Shown here piece after piece: positions 54,935 through 64,000 of a DNA stretch of 64,000 nucleotides. Within the stretch, counting starts at the first letter, position 1. Every line of letters starts with the position of its first letter. Source of the stretch: Brachypodium distachyon (lineage: Eukaryota > Streptophyta > Magnoliopsida > Poales > Poaceae); the NCBI RefSeq assembly GCF_000005505.3, contig NC_016132.3, positions 33,804,914-33,868,913 on the forward strand, in the 5' to 3' direction. The notes beneath the pieces were generated by a model. The model was given only the letters and a program-made list of their open reading frames with translations, had not been told where the DNA came from and did not search any database. The position numbers and the translations under genes were made by a program.

Positions 54935-55448
54935 CAAAAACTCTAGGAAAAATTGGCTGGGGGACACCGTTAATTTGTGGCCTTTGCCGAAACACACCGC
55001 CGGAATATGTTTTGTCCAGTACCATTACAATTTTGTGGACATTTGCCAGAACACATTGTATGGTACAAAACGGAAAATTTGACTTTTTTTCCCATTGAAT
55101 TATCATTCTACCCTTTAACAAATGTGCCTAGAATCTTTCAAACTCTTTGTTCGAAGCGTTTTTCTCTCCTATAGAGTGCAGCAACAAAGGTGATGAATGC
55201 CCACATCGACCAACGACAGACCCTGGTAGATATCAAAAATCGATTCGTACAAAGAAAAAAAATCAAAATTGGATTTACGATGGTAGTCCCAAGTAAAATG
55301 TCAAATTTTTAATTTTAGTCGATGCAGTGTGTTATAGCAAATGTCCATGAAATTGTAATGCTACCGGGCAAAGACACATTCCGACAGTGTGTTTTGGCAA
55401 AGACCACAAAACAACGGTGTCCTTCGGCAAATTTCTTGTTTTGCTAGT
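54935..55448. mobile_element. Foldback-type element, copy 2
   Basis: Arms of about 110 bp: GGACACCGTTAATTTGTGG..GTACCATTACAATTTTGTGG..ACATTTGCC at 54950-55065, inverted at 55325-55440. Same arm family as 12960-13550. The interior of about 260 bp has no coding potential. Confidence 0.72.
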
Positions 55449-57171
55449 CCTTAGTGCTAGAACTCTCTTGTTTTGCTCCAAAATTCCTTTGATCCGTAAA
55501 GGTCCTGAAGTTTGTCGGACGCAAAACAGTTGGTACCACGACCGAGAGGGACGGGTCAAAGGAAGCGTGGGCGCACACGCGGGCGGCACGACGGATGGAA
55601 TGGATCGGATCGCGTCCGTCCACATCCACCCGTGGCAGTATTACTACATGCCGATCGACCGATGCATGCATCTGCACAAAGCTAGCTAGGCCCAAAATTA
55701 AACCCCCATCGCGCCGCGCCCACGCGACGATGACTCGGTACCGGATAACGGACATCGTCGTACGTGCGTGTACGTGGCAGGAGATCGCCGGGATAGCCAG
55801 CCGTGTGGGGGCGAAGAGGAGAGGCGCTCTGCGGCGCGTCTTCCGGCCGGCAGACCACGTTCTCTTTTTCGACCCCTGGTCGTCGTCTCGTCCTTGCTTA
55901 ATTTGTCTGCCGCCCTTGGTTAACTTAGATCCGGGACCACGTACACGTGCTTAATTTACACACACACACACATACGCCCACGTTTTCCTGCTGCTCCTGG
56001 CTGCAAGCACGGTGCCAAACCATCCGAGTTGTAGTAGTAGTAGTTGCTCTGTGAGTCTCTGACCAGTCGCGTTTCATTTCTTCTAGAGGACTTACCCGAG
56101 TGGATTGCACTCCAGTTCATCGGTTGGCAGCACGGAGGCAATGCAGGCCAAAGGAGGGGCACGCCCTGCTTGCTGTGAGCTGTGCTGTCTGCGTTTCGGC
56201 CTTCCTGGAAGCTACCGAGGATGAGAGTCCTACTCATGTCTGATATTCATGGTGATTCGTTTCTTGCTGGCCGATCGAACCCATATATACGATAGTACTA
56301 CAGTGGAGTATATATCTTGTGTTTTTAAGTTTGACAAGTCTCTCTTTTAAACACCAGAGATACAGTAGGTCGTAGCGCTATCTTAGATTTCCTTTCAGCG
56401 TGTGTTGAAGTGTGTGGCTTATTGATCCCACATGTGAACAGTCTCAGGGAGACAGATGTTCTGTTCTTGCCAAGGCAGCAATGCATATCCGTCTCTGCTT
56501 GCTGATTGCTGCTCTCATCAGGTAGCTGTCGTCCAATGATTCGTTCATCCCAATCGGCCACTCGTAATTCGTGGACACCAGATCGTCTGAGCTTAGCTAG
56601 AATCGGATGACCGGATTCTGTTGCCTAACTACTCGTCCCACTACAGCTTGCTGTTGCCAGGGCATCATGGACTCATGGTCAATACTATGTCATTGAACCG
56701 ATTATTTAGTTGCACGTTTTTATGGTGACAAGAAACAAGCAAATAAAAAGATGAAATTCTATGCAATTAAGGCCTCTCCTTAGATTAACGACCAATCGAA
56801 AGGATCTCAAAGCAAAGCAAAGCAAAATATCCTCCATCACATTTTGCTATGGATCTTTATTTCATTGGGGGTTCCACTCTGATTTCACTCCTGTTTCACA
56901 ATAATTTCATATTTAGTTAGGTTTTACTTAGATTCCGGACATGTTTCGCTACAATGCCACATTTCATTGCCGTTTCACTTCTGACTCAAATTTCACTCCG
57001 GTTTCATTACTATCATTTTTGAAGGACATGGACGAATTAAGAACAATACCCCCAGCGTCTTCTTGACTCTGGTACTTATGAAGTCCTGGTACCTCGCCTT
57101 CTCCCAACCGGCGCAGCACTGCAGCACTCCGGCAGGCCTTGCGACACCCTAGAAATTCTGGGCTACTCCAT
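55449..57171. other. Intergenic, no gene seen
   Basis: Contains a short (CA)n run at about 55959-55972 and AT-rich sequence with repeated TTTCACT/TTTCATT words near 56880-57010. No coding domain or RNA gene supported. Confidence 0.45.
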
Positions 57172-57275
57172 CTCCCTCCGATTCTAAATTATTGTTAAAA
57201 TGTTACATGTATCTAGACGTTTTTTAAAAATAGATGCATCCATATTTTAGCAAATTTAAGTCAAGAATTTGAGTC
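57172..57275. mobile_element. Stowaway MITE relic
   Basis: CTCCCTCCGATTCTAAATTA at the left, with the internal ACATGTATCTAGACG and ATGCATCCATATTTT blocks seen in 8122-8230 and 57436-57549. The right terminus is gone. Confidence 0.6.
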
Positions 57276-57435
57276 AAGTATCTTTTTTTTGTTTTTGGAA
57301 GAAATTCTGAGTTATCAGCAATCACCGTAGAACCAGCAAGGGCAGCAACACAAGCAGTAGTTTCAGGAAATGATCGGCCATCTTCTCTTAGCTGCTATTT
57401 TCGCAAGCACTACCAAGTCTGCATAAGACATAGTA

Positions 57436-57549
57436 CTCGTTCCGATCCATATTAATTGTCGAAATATTACATTATATCTAGATGTTTTTTAGACGTATAT
57501 GCATCCATATTTGGACAAATTTGAGACAATTAATATAAATCAGAGGGAG
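57436..57549. mobile_element. Stowaway MITE downstream of the RING gene
   Basis: CTCGTTCCGATCCATATTAA and inverted AATATAAATCAGAGGGAG ends, TA at 57434-57435 and 57550-57551, 114 bp. It resembles the MITE in the RING gene intron at 59134-59245. Confidence 0.8.
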
Positions 57550-58054
57550 TAGAAAATATGTATGTGTACAACATTCATGGTTGCTGCCGTCGATTATGTT
57601 ACCATCTCCCTCTCAAAGAAATAGTAAAAGCAATCTGGCATAGCATATAGCAACATCGATAATGTAGTGAAGTAACCTGCTGAATAATAAAAAAGATCAA
57701 CCTACTCTTGAGAAGGTTTCTGAATCTGAGAAGCGAAATGCAGTAGCAAGTAGCATTGGGGTAAGCAAACTATGTCCATCTCCAAGGCACGCACGCCTGC
57801 GACGAGTCCTTGCAGCCAGTATTTCCATTTTTCACCAGCCTAGTAAAGTATAGCTAGCACAGGGCAGCAGTTCTTGTCCAGTTAACCAGAAATCAGCATC
57901 ACCATCTTCAGAACATAAATTTTCAATGAGAAAGAGAAGAAATTGTTGGATAGCATAGCAGCCCATACATTTTGTCATCTATCTCACTTTATAATTTACA
58001 AATTGCTCTTAGAAGCGTTGGGAGCAGGTTGTGCTGTCGTTGGGGAAGGCAGAG

Positions 58055-59880
58055 TTATACTTGCGATTCAATGTCGTTTACTACCCTGTTGTCACTGTGG
58101 CGACGCCCAAAGCCAAGGGCTGAAGAACTTGTCGAACCACCATCTATCTCAGCTTTGCAGAGGGGGCACAGGGCATTTATCTTGAGCCATTTATCTACGC
58201 ATTCTTTGTGGAAGAAGTGTGTGCAAGGAAGCTCTCGGAGATCATCATTGTTCACGTACCTTGCCAAGCAGATGCAGCAAACCTGCAGATGAAAGGATGA
58301 GCCTCAGGTTCTAAGTTAAGAGCAACAGTTAATAGAGTTGCCAAGTATATAGGAGTGTGGGAAGAAAAACTCACAGCATCCTCAGCAGAAACAATACGCT
58401 CCTTGTCTGTTCCAGCAGCCAGGATCCCACCACCTTCACTGCCCTCACCATTACGAGCCTTCTTCAATTTGAACTTGTATGTCCTCAGGGCATTGATTGC
58501 TTCTGCAGTAGCACCTTTGTTTTGGTTTAGATCTTCACGAAAGCTCATTAAGGAGATTATGCAGGGTAGACAACAGCATATCAATGCGCAGAGAATGAAA
58601 GGCATAGCATAGCCAATGCAGCTGAATGTGAGGAAGGCTATACACAACCTGGAAAAAAGCTATTACACTGATGAAACATATAAACGAGTTGAGTTCCAAA
58701 GATAATACAGCACAGAAAGCTAGCGTCCTACCTGTACAAGTTAGGTGCGTCATGAGAAGAAGAATGTCCACCAAATATCCACACATTCCCCACAACAAAC
58801 CACACAGCGAAAAAACAGTCCAGGGCCATCCTGAAGTGATCAGCATAAGCTTGGACCCTATAACAAATATTCAGAGTGCAACTCAGTAAATAGATCAGAG
58901 TCTGGACTCCAAAAGAGTTAGCCAAAAAAATGTTAAGAATACTTCAGACTCTAATGCCCAGAACAGTAAAGTTTCTCATATATTGCAGTGATCAGATTTT
59001 TCTCACATTAGCACAGAAATGTGACAAATAGAGGTTTAATGCAATTTGCCGGCATGTCATGCAGACATAAACACTGGACATGTGCAGACAGCAGGCATAT
59101 AAATTTCGTAAGAGCAGACTGAAGACTATGTTAATCCCTCCGACCCATATGACTTGTCTCAAAGTTGCCCAAATATGGATGTATCTATGTAAAAAGCGTC
59201 TAGGGTACATGTAATATTTCGACAAGTAATATGGATCGGACGGAGTACCTTGGATTTCTGGTGATGGTGTTGTTTTGTGAGACTCCATTTGTGCCAGTTA
59301 CATGGCCAGCTTCAGATATACGAGAGGCTGAACTTTCTGTGAAAGAATTGGCCTCAGGGATGCTGTTCGGTGGGAAGTTCTGACTTGCTGATTCTTGCCC
59401 AGTGGTCAGGCGGTTGCGATGGATATAGCGCCAGTAAAGAAGAGGAAGAGTAGCAATACAACCTACTGTGTAACCAATGACCCACTCAAACAATGGAGCA
59501 TGTGGATGTTCATTCCTTGATAATGATAGAACAGAGATAGCCGCTATAATCTGGCTAACTGTTACAATAAGCTCAACTGAAATCCAGCAACTAGAATTCA
59601 AAGGACTTTGCTGACGACGGACACGATTATCACCTCTTCTTGCTAGAGGAGCATTCTGAGAGTTAGATGGAGTAGTTGTTTCCTGCAAATTTTCTGAGTT
59701 ACGAGGCAGTCGATCCAATCCACTGTTATTATCCCGACTAGATGTTGATGAAGAAGCGTCGTCATCCCTTGGGCTGTCAATTGCAATCTCGCGATGAGAA
59801 GTATTTTCCAGGTGGTCCATCAGTAAAGGGTGATTATCTGTTGGACTGCCTGTTTCTGATTCAACAGGAGGAGCAGCCAT
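58055..59880 (-). CDS. RING-H2 membrane E3 ubiquitin-protein ligase
   Basis: Four coding exons: 59880-59249, 58857-58732, 58648-58375 and 58282-58055, all with GT-AG introns and matching phases, giving 419 residues. The ATG at 59880 is the first in frame after a stop at about 59976. The N-terminal 100 residues are polar and Ser/Asn-rich. Four or five membrane segments follow (WISVELIVTVSQIIAAISVL, WVIGYTVGCIATLPLLYW, ALDCFFAVWFVVGNVWIF, and a long one at IAFLTFSCIGYAMPFILCAL continuing into CCCLPCIISL). The C-terminus is a complete RING-H2 domain, CCICLARY...LPCTHFFHKECVDKWL...CPLC. The layout matches the Arabidopsis At1g12760/At4g11680 group, membrane-anchored ligases that recruit an E2 enzyme. 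A MITE lies at the first coding intron's donor. The frame is intact throughout. Confidence 0.93.
59134..59245. mobile_element. Stowaway MITE abutting a splice donor in the RING gene
   Basis: ATCCCTCCGACCCATATGAC and inverted CTCCGTCCGATCCATATTAC ends, TA at 59132-59133 and 59246-59247, 112 bp. The right TA is positions +2 and +3 of the intron after coding exon 1, so the MITE supplies donor positions +4 onward (GTACTC). Removing it with one TA leaves GTAACA. Confidence 0.85.
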
Positions 59881-59896
59881 CCGCAGAAGATTGCAT
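59861..59896 (-). promoter_or_regulatory. Upstream ORF overlapping the RING start codon
   Basis: An out-of-frame ATG at 59896 opens an 11-codon frame that ends at a TGA at 59863-59861, past the main ATG at 59880. Ribosomes starting there would miss the main start, which would lower RING protein output unless leaky scanning occurs. It lies in the same exon as the main ATG. Whether it is conserved is unknown. Confidence 0.5.
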
Positions 59897-60022
59897 AGGA
59901 AACCAGCGTTGCACTTCCTAGAAATACAGCTGCCTGATCTTCGATAAATGAAGTTCCCTATGTGAAAATGCACTTAATCCAAGGCAAGGTACTTCGATTT
60001 CGTTTTTCCTACACCACCAGAC
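59881..60022 (-). other. 5' UTR part of RING exon 3
   Basis: The CTTTCAG acceptor at about 60023 begins the exon that contains the main ATG. It is preceded by a 1683-nt intron. Confidence 0.6.
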
Positions 60023-61705
60023 CTGAAAGAAAATGAATACACCAATTAGCTATTTAAATAACTCTTAAAGTACGGAGGTTTGAAGGCTGTATACAACATT
60101 CAAAAAAAGGGTAATACACGTCTCATGTTCCACTCAACTTAAAACTAACAAGGAATTAAATGTGCAATTTTATGTCTCCGGTTATTGTTGTCTACAGCCA
60201 CCATATGACAAGTATAAGGGAGAATAAACTGGTCATTCATGTTAGCAGTTTGGCTGACATGCATAGTTGTCCCTTTGTCACTCGTCAGATAAGCGGGAAT
60301 GAATAACCAGTCTAGTAATAAAGACCCAACATGCTTCTCTGAAAAAAAAGGCTCAGAGGATTATATCCAATCATACAAACTTCCAATGGGATTCAATAGA
60401 AGGGCTTAATTTGTTTGTAAACATGATGGCATGCAAGTACGTGTACAGATGTGAGCACTAGCATCAGAGTTAGTATGCATGATCTGCTTAGAAACATCAC
60501 ATCTAACCATTGCAGAATATCTTCTTCTGTGGGGTCACCAATACATGCATATACAATTCCCACTGCAGTTTCAATTTCATGCTCAAATCTGGAAACGGAC
60601 AGAGACCAAGTTTGAAAACCTGTCTGGACAAAAAAATATTGCGCTAATTCGACGACAAATGAAGCAGCTAACCAATAAGACAAGCTTATCCAGACCTACA
60701 TATGCGCTGTGAGCCCATGTAACACATTTGGTTAATAAAGGATTGCTCAAAACCAGTTGAACAAAAAAATTATATAGCACTATGGCTGAGATCATGTTCA
60801 ATGAAGAAATAAGAATTAGCACTGCGTAGACAGTTTTGGCCAGGTTGACTTCAACCCATACATGAACACCCCTTGGTTAAGATATGTCAAATTCGACCAA
60901 ATACACATGAAATCTAACCAGACATGTCCACTAATTTATATCTTTGAAACCATTCACCCTTCTCATCCAAAAGGGGATTTTAGTAAATAACCAAACATAA
61001 ATGGTAGCTTAAAATGGAATGCTTACTTTACTGACAGCAGTTATGTGCAAATCATTTCATTCGCCATTTGAGCATAACATGATCATTTATAAAATAAAAC
61101 AATACACAGGATTTGTCACAAGACAAAAAATAACAAAAACATGAAGGTTCTCATGATAGCATACTAATACTACCAACATCAGACTGATCTCTATCTACCG
61201 AGTTTAATTAGTGAGCGAATCAAATCCAAGAAATCATTTAACTAACATGTAAAGAAACTACAGAATCAAGATACATGGGTTAGTCTATCATCGGCCTGTG
61301 CATTTGGTAGATAATTGATGAAGAACGTCGTTAAAATAAGCACGGTGAGTTCATCTTGGACAAAAAACTTATAACGGACAACAACACCCCTCAAACCTAA
61401 CCAAAAGTTTTTCCACATTCGGTATATTCATGGCAGAGGCACCTTCTGACACGCTATTCATCTAAAAAGACTATCCAAACACCAATTATGAATCATTGAA
61501 GTTTGATGTTTTAGGTAACAAAGTACTAAGCTGTTCTATTCTTCTTCCATATAGGCCTAGAACTAATAAACACTAAACTAACTTCTACCAATTTCACCAC
61601 ACATTTCCTCCATCAGTTAGCCAGAGACTACCTAATGATCAGGCTCATTAAAAGATCAATCCATGAGCATATACCACAACAAGCAGAACCAGGAACGCCG
61701 CATAC
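60023..61705 (-). other. Large intron in the RING 5' UTR
   Basis: AT-rich, with GT (61705) and AG edges. A 96-residue open frame near 60393-60683 has no recognised domain and is probably chance. No transposon with clear ends was found inside. Confidence 0.55.
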
Positions 61706-61773
61706 CTCAAGAAATTTCACGTCCCAGGAACCGTCCGCCAACGACGGCTAGCAGCAACTGCTGCTCCAATCGC
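61706..61773 (-). other. Non-coding exon 2 of the RING gene
   Basis: 68 nt between a TCTTTCAG acceptor and a GAG|GTATGC donor. The flanking intron to the first exon is 69 nt. Confidence 0.55.
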
Positions 61774-61842
61774 CTGAAAGATTCAAGAATCCATGAGAGA
61801 AACAGGGGGTAAGCAAGCTGTGGAACCAGGCCAGACACATAC

Positions 61843-62200
61843 CTGGACCACTTAAAATCAAATCAATGCCTGGCCCTCAAGCGTCCATCCAGCGAGGTTC
61901 GCACTAAAGAAATCCAAAGAAAAATTGCTGGGCGAGCTCGGACGGCAAGATTGCGCCGGAGGGGAAAGGAACAAGTACCAAACCCTTGGAACAAGGCAAA
62001 CGCCGTTAGTTCAACGAAGAGGAGAACGGAGGGATCCAGCTACCGGGGAAGAAGAAGAAGAAGAAGAAGAAGAAGATGGAATATACCAAATGGGGATGGG
62101 GAGGTCCAAAACTCCGACTCGATTTCTTCCTCCTCCTCTCTTCTCCGGTCTCCAACGGGAGTGGCGACGTATGCTTGGGGATATTTGGGGAGAAAAAGAG
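61843..62200 (-). other. Probable first non-coding exon and promoter-proximal region of the RING gene
   Basis: Ends at a CCAG|GTATGTG donor. On the minus strand the region is CT-rich, including a (TTC)n run at 62047-62076, as is common in plant 5' leaders. The transcription start was not fixed; no TATA box is clear. Confidence 0.45.
62047..62076. repeat. GAA/TTC microsatellite in the RING 5' leader
   Basis: About ten GAA units on the plus strand, which are TTC in the transcript. Confidence 0.85.
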
Positions 62201-62628
62201 TAAATAAACCCTCATTTTGGCTGAGATTTTCTTCTTTTTCTTTTTTCTGAAACTTTATTGTTCTTTATTTTCTGGGAATCTTTTGGCACGCATGGGCGGC
62301 GGAAGAACGGTGGGCCGTTTCAATCGCGGCCGTTGGTGCTCGATGGGCGTCTAGGATCGCACGGGCTGCCGGGACGGGTGCGAGGATCTCTTGTGGCCGC
62401 TTGTATAGGAATTCTTTTTGTTTTGAGAACAATGATCTGGCTTTAGGCTGGAAGCCTGGAAGATGGAAGAGACGTGGCTGTTTCTGATATGTCCGTAGGG
62501 AAGTTTGGTGTTTGACGCAGGACAGCGGATGGGATCACGGTAGTGGATTAGTTGGGTCGGTGATTCCGTCAGCAGCGTGCATGCGGTAATGTAGGATTAG
62601 TTTGGTCGGTCTATCTTGTTCCTAATTA

Positions 62629-62850
62629 CTCCCTCCGTTCCCAACTCATATAGATTTGTGTATTTTTTTGTGCATTTGGACCAAGCCAGCTCTCATTTCT
62701 AGTGTCCGACCACTCATATTGGATTGATATTAAATGGATGTGATTAAATGGATGTGAGTAGTTATTGGCTGGGTGCGGATACCAAAAGAAAAATGAGGTG
62801 TGTTATGAGACAAATGAAAAAAAATTATATGAGTTGTGTTTTGGACAGAG
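62629..62850. mobile_element. Stowaway-like MITE between the RING and SR-like genes
   Basis: CTCCCTCCGTTCCCAACTCATATAG ends pair with inverted TATATGAGTTGTGTTTTGGACAGAG. TA at 62627-62628 and 62851-62852. At 222 bp it is longer than the other Stowaways here. Confidence 0.7.
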
Positions 62851-62852
62851 TA

Positions 62853-63378
62853 CAAAATGTATACTCGAACTCTATCAGTCTATCTCTATGTTTTAAAGTT
62901 CCCGGAGATGTTCTCCTGGGTTAAGATATTCCTGACTTTCCGTGACAACGATTAGCGCACTATAATGTCATAAAGAAAACGTTGTAACACGCTGGCGCAA
63001 CAGGCGTATAGGCGTTTTGGACATATGGCAGGAACCAGCAAATATGAGCGCCCTGTGTTTTGGTGCAGCAGCAAAGATTGATCTTACGCATATGGGAGGC
63101 CTGATTCCTGCGTTGCTGCCAAGGCATATGTAAACCAACTTCATTTTGCATTAACATCAGGCGTCATCACGTTGGCAAGGCAGACATTAAACTCAATACA
63201 ACTACGTTGTGTTAACGACAAAATGATTTCAAAGTCCAGGGAAATGTACGAAACAGACATTCAGTACCAAGTGCTTACAAAGCTTTGACCATGGACCTCG
63301 CGAATGTATATGCTGGCAGATCAAATGGTGTACCAAGATCACCGTGAATGGGGAAATTGCAGAATTGCATGTTCAAAT
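62853..63378. other. Intergenic and 3' UTR of the SR-like gene
   Basis: The part next to 63378 should be the 3' UTR of the minus-strand SR-like gene. No other gene seen. Confidence 0.45.
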
Positions 63379-63999
63379 TTATTTCCATCTGGGACCACCC
63401 AGCTTGATAACCTCCTCTGCGCAAGAATCATGGTGAAGACGTTTGGCATCACAATCGCCCTTCTTCTCGGTTACATCACCATACAGATCCTTCAGCTTTG
63501 CTAGATTGCTCGAGGCAGCCCCAGCTTTCTCTTTGTTCTTATCCCCAAACAGGCTTGACCCATGCTCATTCCTGCTCCGGCTCCTGCTGCGACTACGGCT
63601 TCTGCTCCTATGGCTGTAGCGTCTGTATCTGCTATTGTCATGTTCCCTTCGGTAATCTCTTCTTTCTTCTGAATGCCTGGACCTGTGATAGTCACGATCC
63701 CTGCTATCACGGTCATGATGGCGATAATCTCTGATGTCGCTATCATAATCCTTTTCACGGCTTGACCTGTCAGTTCCTCGGTCACGGCTTGACCTGTCAG
63801 TTCCTCGGTCACGGCTTGACCTGTCAGTTTCTCGGTCACGGCTCGAACGATCATCATAAGGACCTTCCCGGCTTCCACTACGACAAAATGGTGAGGATGA
63901 TCTTCGATAGTCATCTTGGGTGATTGTTCGCCGAACTGGGGATGAATCCCTAGTGGAAGCTCGGTGTGGAGCACGCTGTCCAAACGAAACTGACAGAGA
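63379..63999 (-). CDS. RS-domain splicing protein, C-terminal exon, probably PRP38 family (partial)
   Basis: About 206 residues, open to the right edge, so the N-terminus lies beyond the window. It starts SLSVSFGQRAPHRASTRDSS, continues as an Arg/Ser/Asp-rich region with three SSRDRGTDR-type repeats, then a pure RS run (RSRSRSRSRSRSR). It ends with a conserved-looking tail (NLAKLKDLYGDVTEKKGD ... EEVIKLGGPRWK). RS domains mediate protein contacts in the spliceosome and are phosphorylated in the nucleus. The FGQRAPHR and KLKDLYGD blocks recall PRP38B/SR-like proteins such as Arabidopsis SRL1, but that identity is from memory. The diagnostic PRP38 domain would be upstream. Confidence 0.72.
   Translation of the reverse strand, partial: SLSVSFGQRAPHRASTRDSSPVRRTITQDDYRRSSSPFCRSGSREGPYDDRSSRDRETDRSSRDRGTDRSSRDRGTDRSSREKDYDSDIRDYRHHDRDSRDRDYHRSRHSEERRDYRREHDNSRYRRYSHRSRSRSRSRSRSRNEHGSSLFGDKNKEKAGAASSNLAKLKDLYGDVTEKKGDCDAKRLHHDSCAEEVIKLGGPRWK
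63756..63836 (-). repeat. 27-bp coding tandem repeat in the RS domain
   Basis: Three full units of 27 bp, starting at 63756, 63783 and 63810 and nearly identical, encode nine-residue SSRDRGTDR-type units. The array keeps the frame, so copy-number changes would alter only RS-domain length. Confidence 0.88.
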
Positions 64000-64000
64000 A

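Noticed and set aside
60393..60683. 96-residue frame in the RING gene's 5' UTR intron
   Set aside because: Hydrophobic ends but no recognised domain, no promoter or splice context; most likely chance in AT-rich intron sequence.
63501..63983. 160-residue minus-strand frame over the right edge
   Set aside because: It is the +1 shadow of the RS-domain frame; the true frame gives RS dipeptides and ends at 63379.
1..64000. tRNA, rRNA, snoRNA or microRNA genes
   Set aside because: No B-box-like GGTTCGANNCC with a matching cloverleaf was found by eye, and no rRNA-like sequence. The inverted-repeat MITEs could fold into hairpins but are explained as transposons; microRNAs cannot be called without small-RNA data.

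Overview
The window is nuclear DNA from a grass (Poaceae, probably a cool-season cereal relative; the species cannot be fixed from the sequence). The evidence is the very GC-rich third positions of the BAHD exon, the plant-only families (DVL peptide, secreted subtilase, BAHD acyltransferase), the many Stowaway MITEs with CTCCCTCCG termini, Tat-like Gypsy retrotransposons and Mutator-like elements carrying GC-rich filler. About two thirds of the window is recognisable transposon sequence.

Host genes, left to right: a two-exon BAHD acyltransferase (8693-10092, +); a small two-pass membrane protein of unknown role (28668-29084, +); a secreted subtilisin-like protease broken by two single-base frameshifts (33023-35258, -); a DVL/ROTUNDIFOLIA4-type micropeptide (51982-52224, -); a RING-H2 membrane E3 ubiquitin ligase with four coding exons and two upstream non-coding exons (58055-59880 coding, transcript to about 62200, -); and the C-terminal exon of an RS-domain, probably PRP38-like, splicing protein that runs off the right edge (63379-63999, -). 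No operon-like or pathway clustering is visible.

Mobile DNA: element A (14035-24713, minus strand) is an LTR retrotransposon with two 489-bp LTRs, gag and protease but no reverse transcriptase. Its other half holds two genes in the opposite orientation, one decayed and one intact with its own TATA box and intron, separated from gag-protease by a 52-bp hairpin minisatellite. Element B (36213-47255, plus strand) has 835/781-bp LTRs and a perfect AAATA target duplication. It encodes gag, protease and a reverse transcriptase whose RNase H and integrase core have been deleted, and it too carries a decayed antisense multi-exon gene of the same general type. Other insertions are a 2.9-kb LINE with a 9-bp target duplication, a second truncated LINE, a 0.7-kb retroposon with a 14-bp target duplication, two tiny LINE scars, three Mutator-like elements (one with 9-bp target duplications), a foldback family in two copies, hAT-like MITEs with 8-bp duplications, Harbinger-like MITEs and many Stowaways, several nested.

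The points most worth following up are the antisense accessory genes shared by the two retrotransposons, the hairpin minisatellite next to them, a Stowaway MITE that forms positions +4 onward of a splice donor in the RING gene, and the double frameshift in the subtilase. I found no tRNA, rRNA or CRISPR array.
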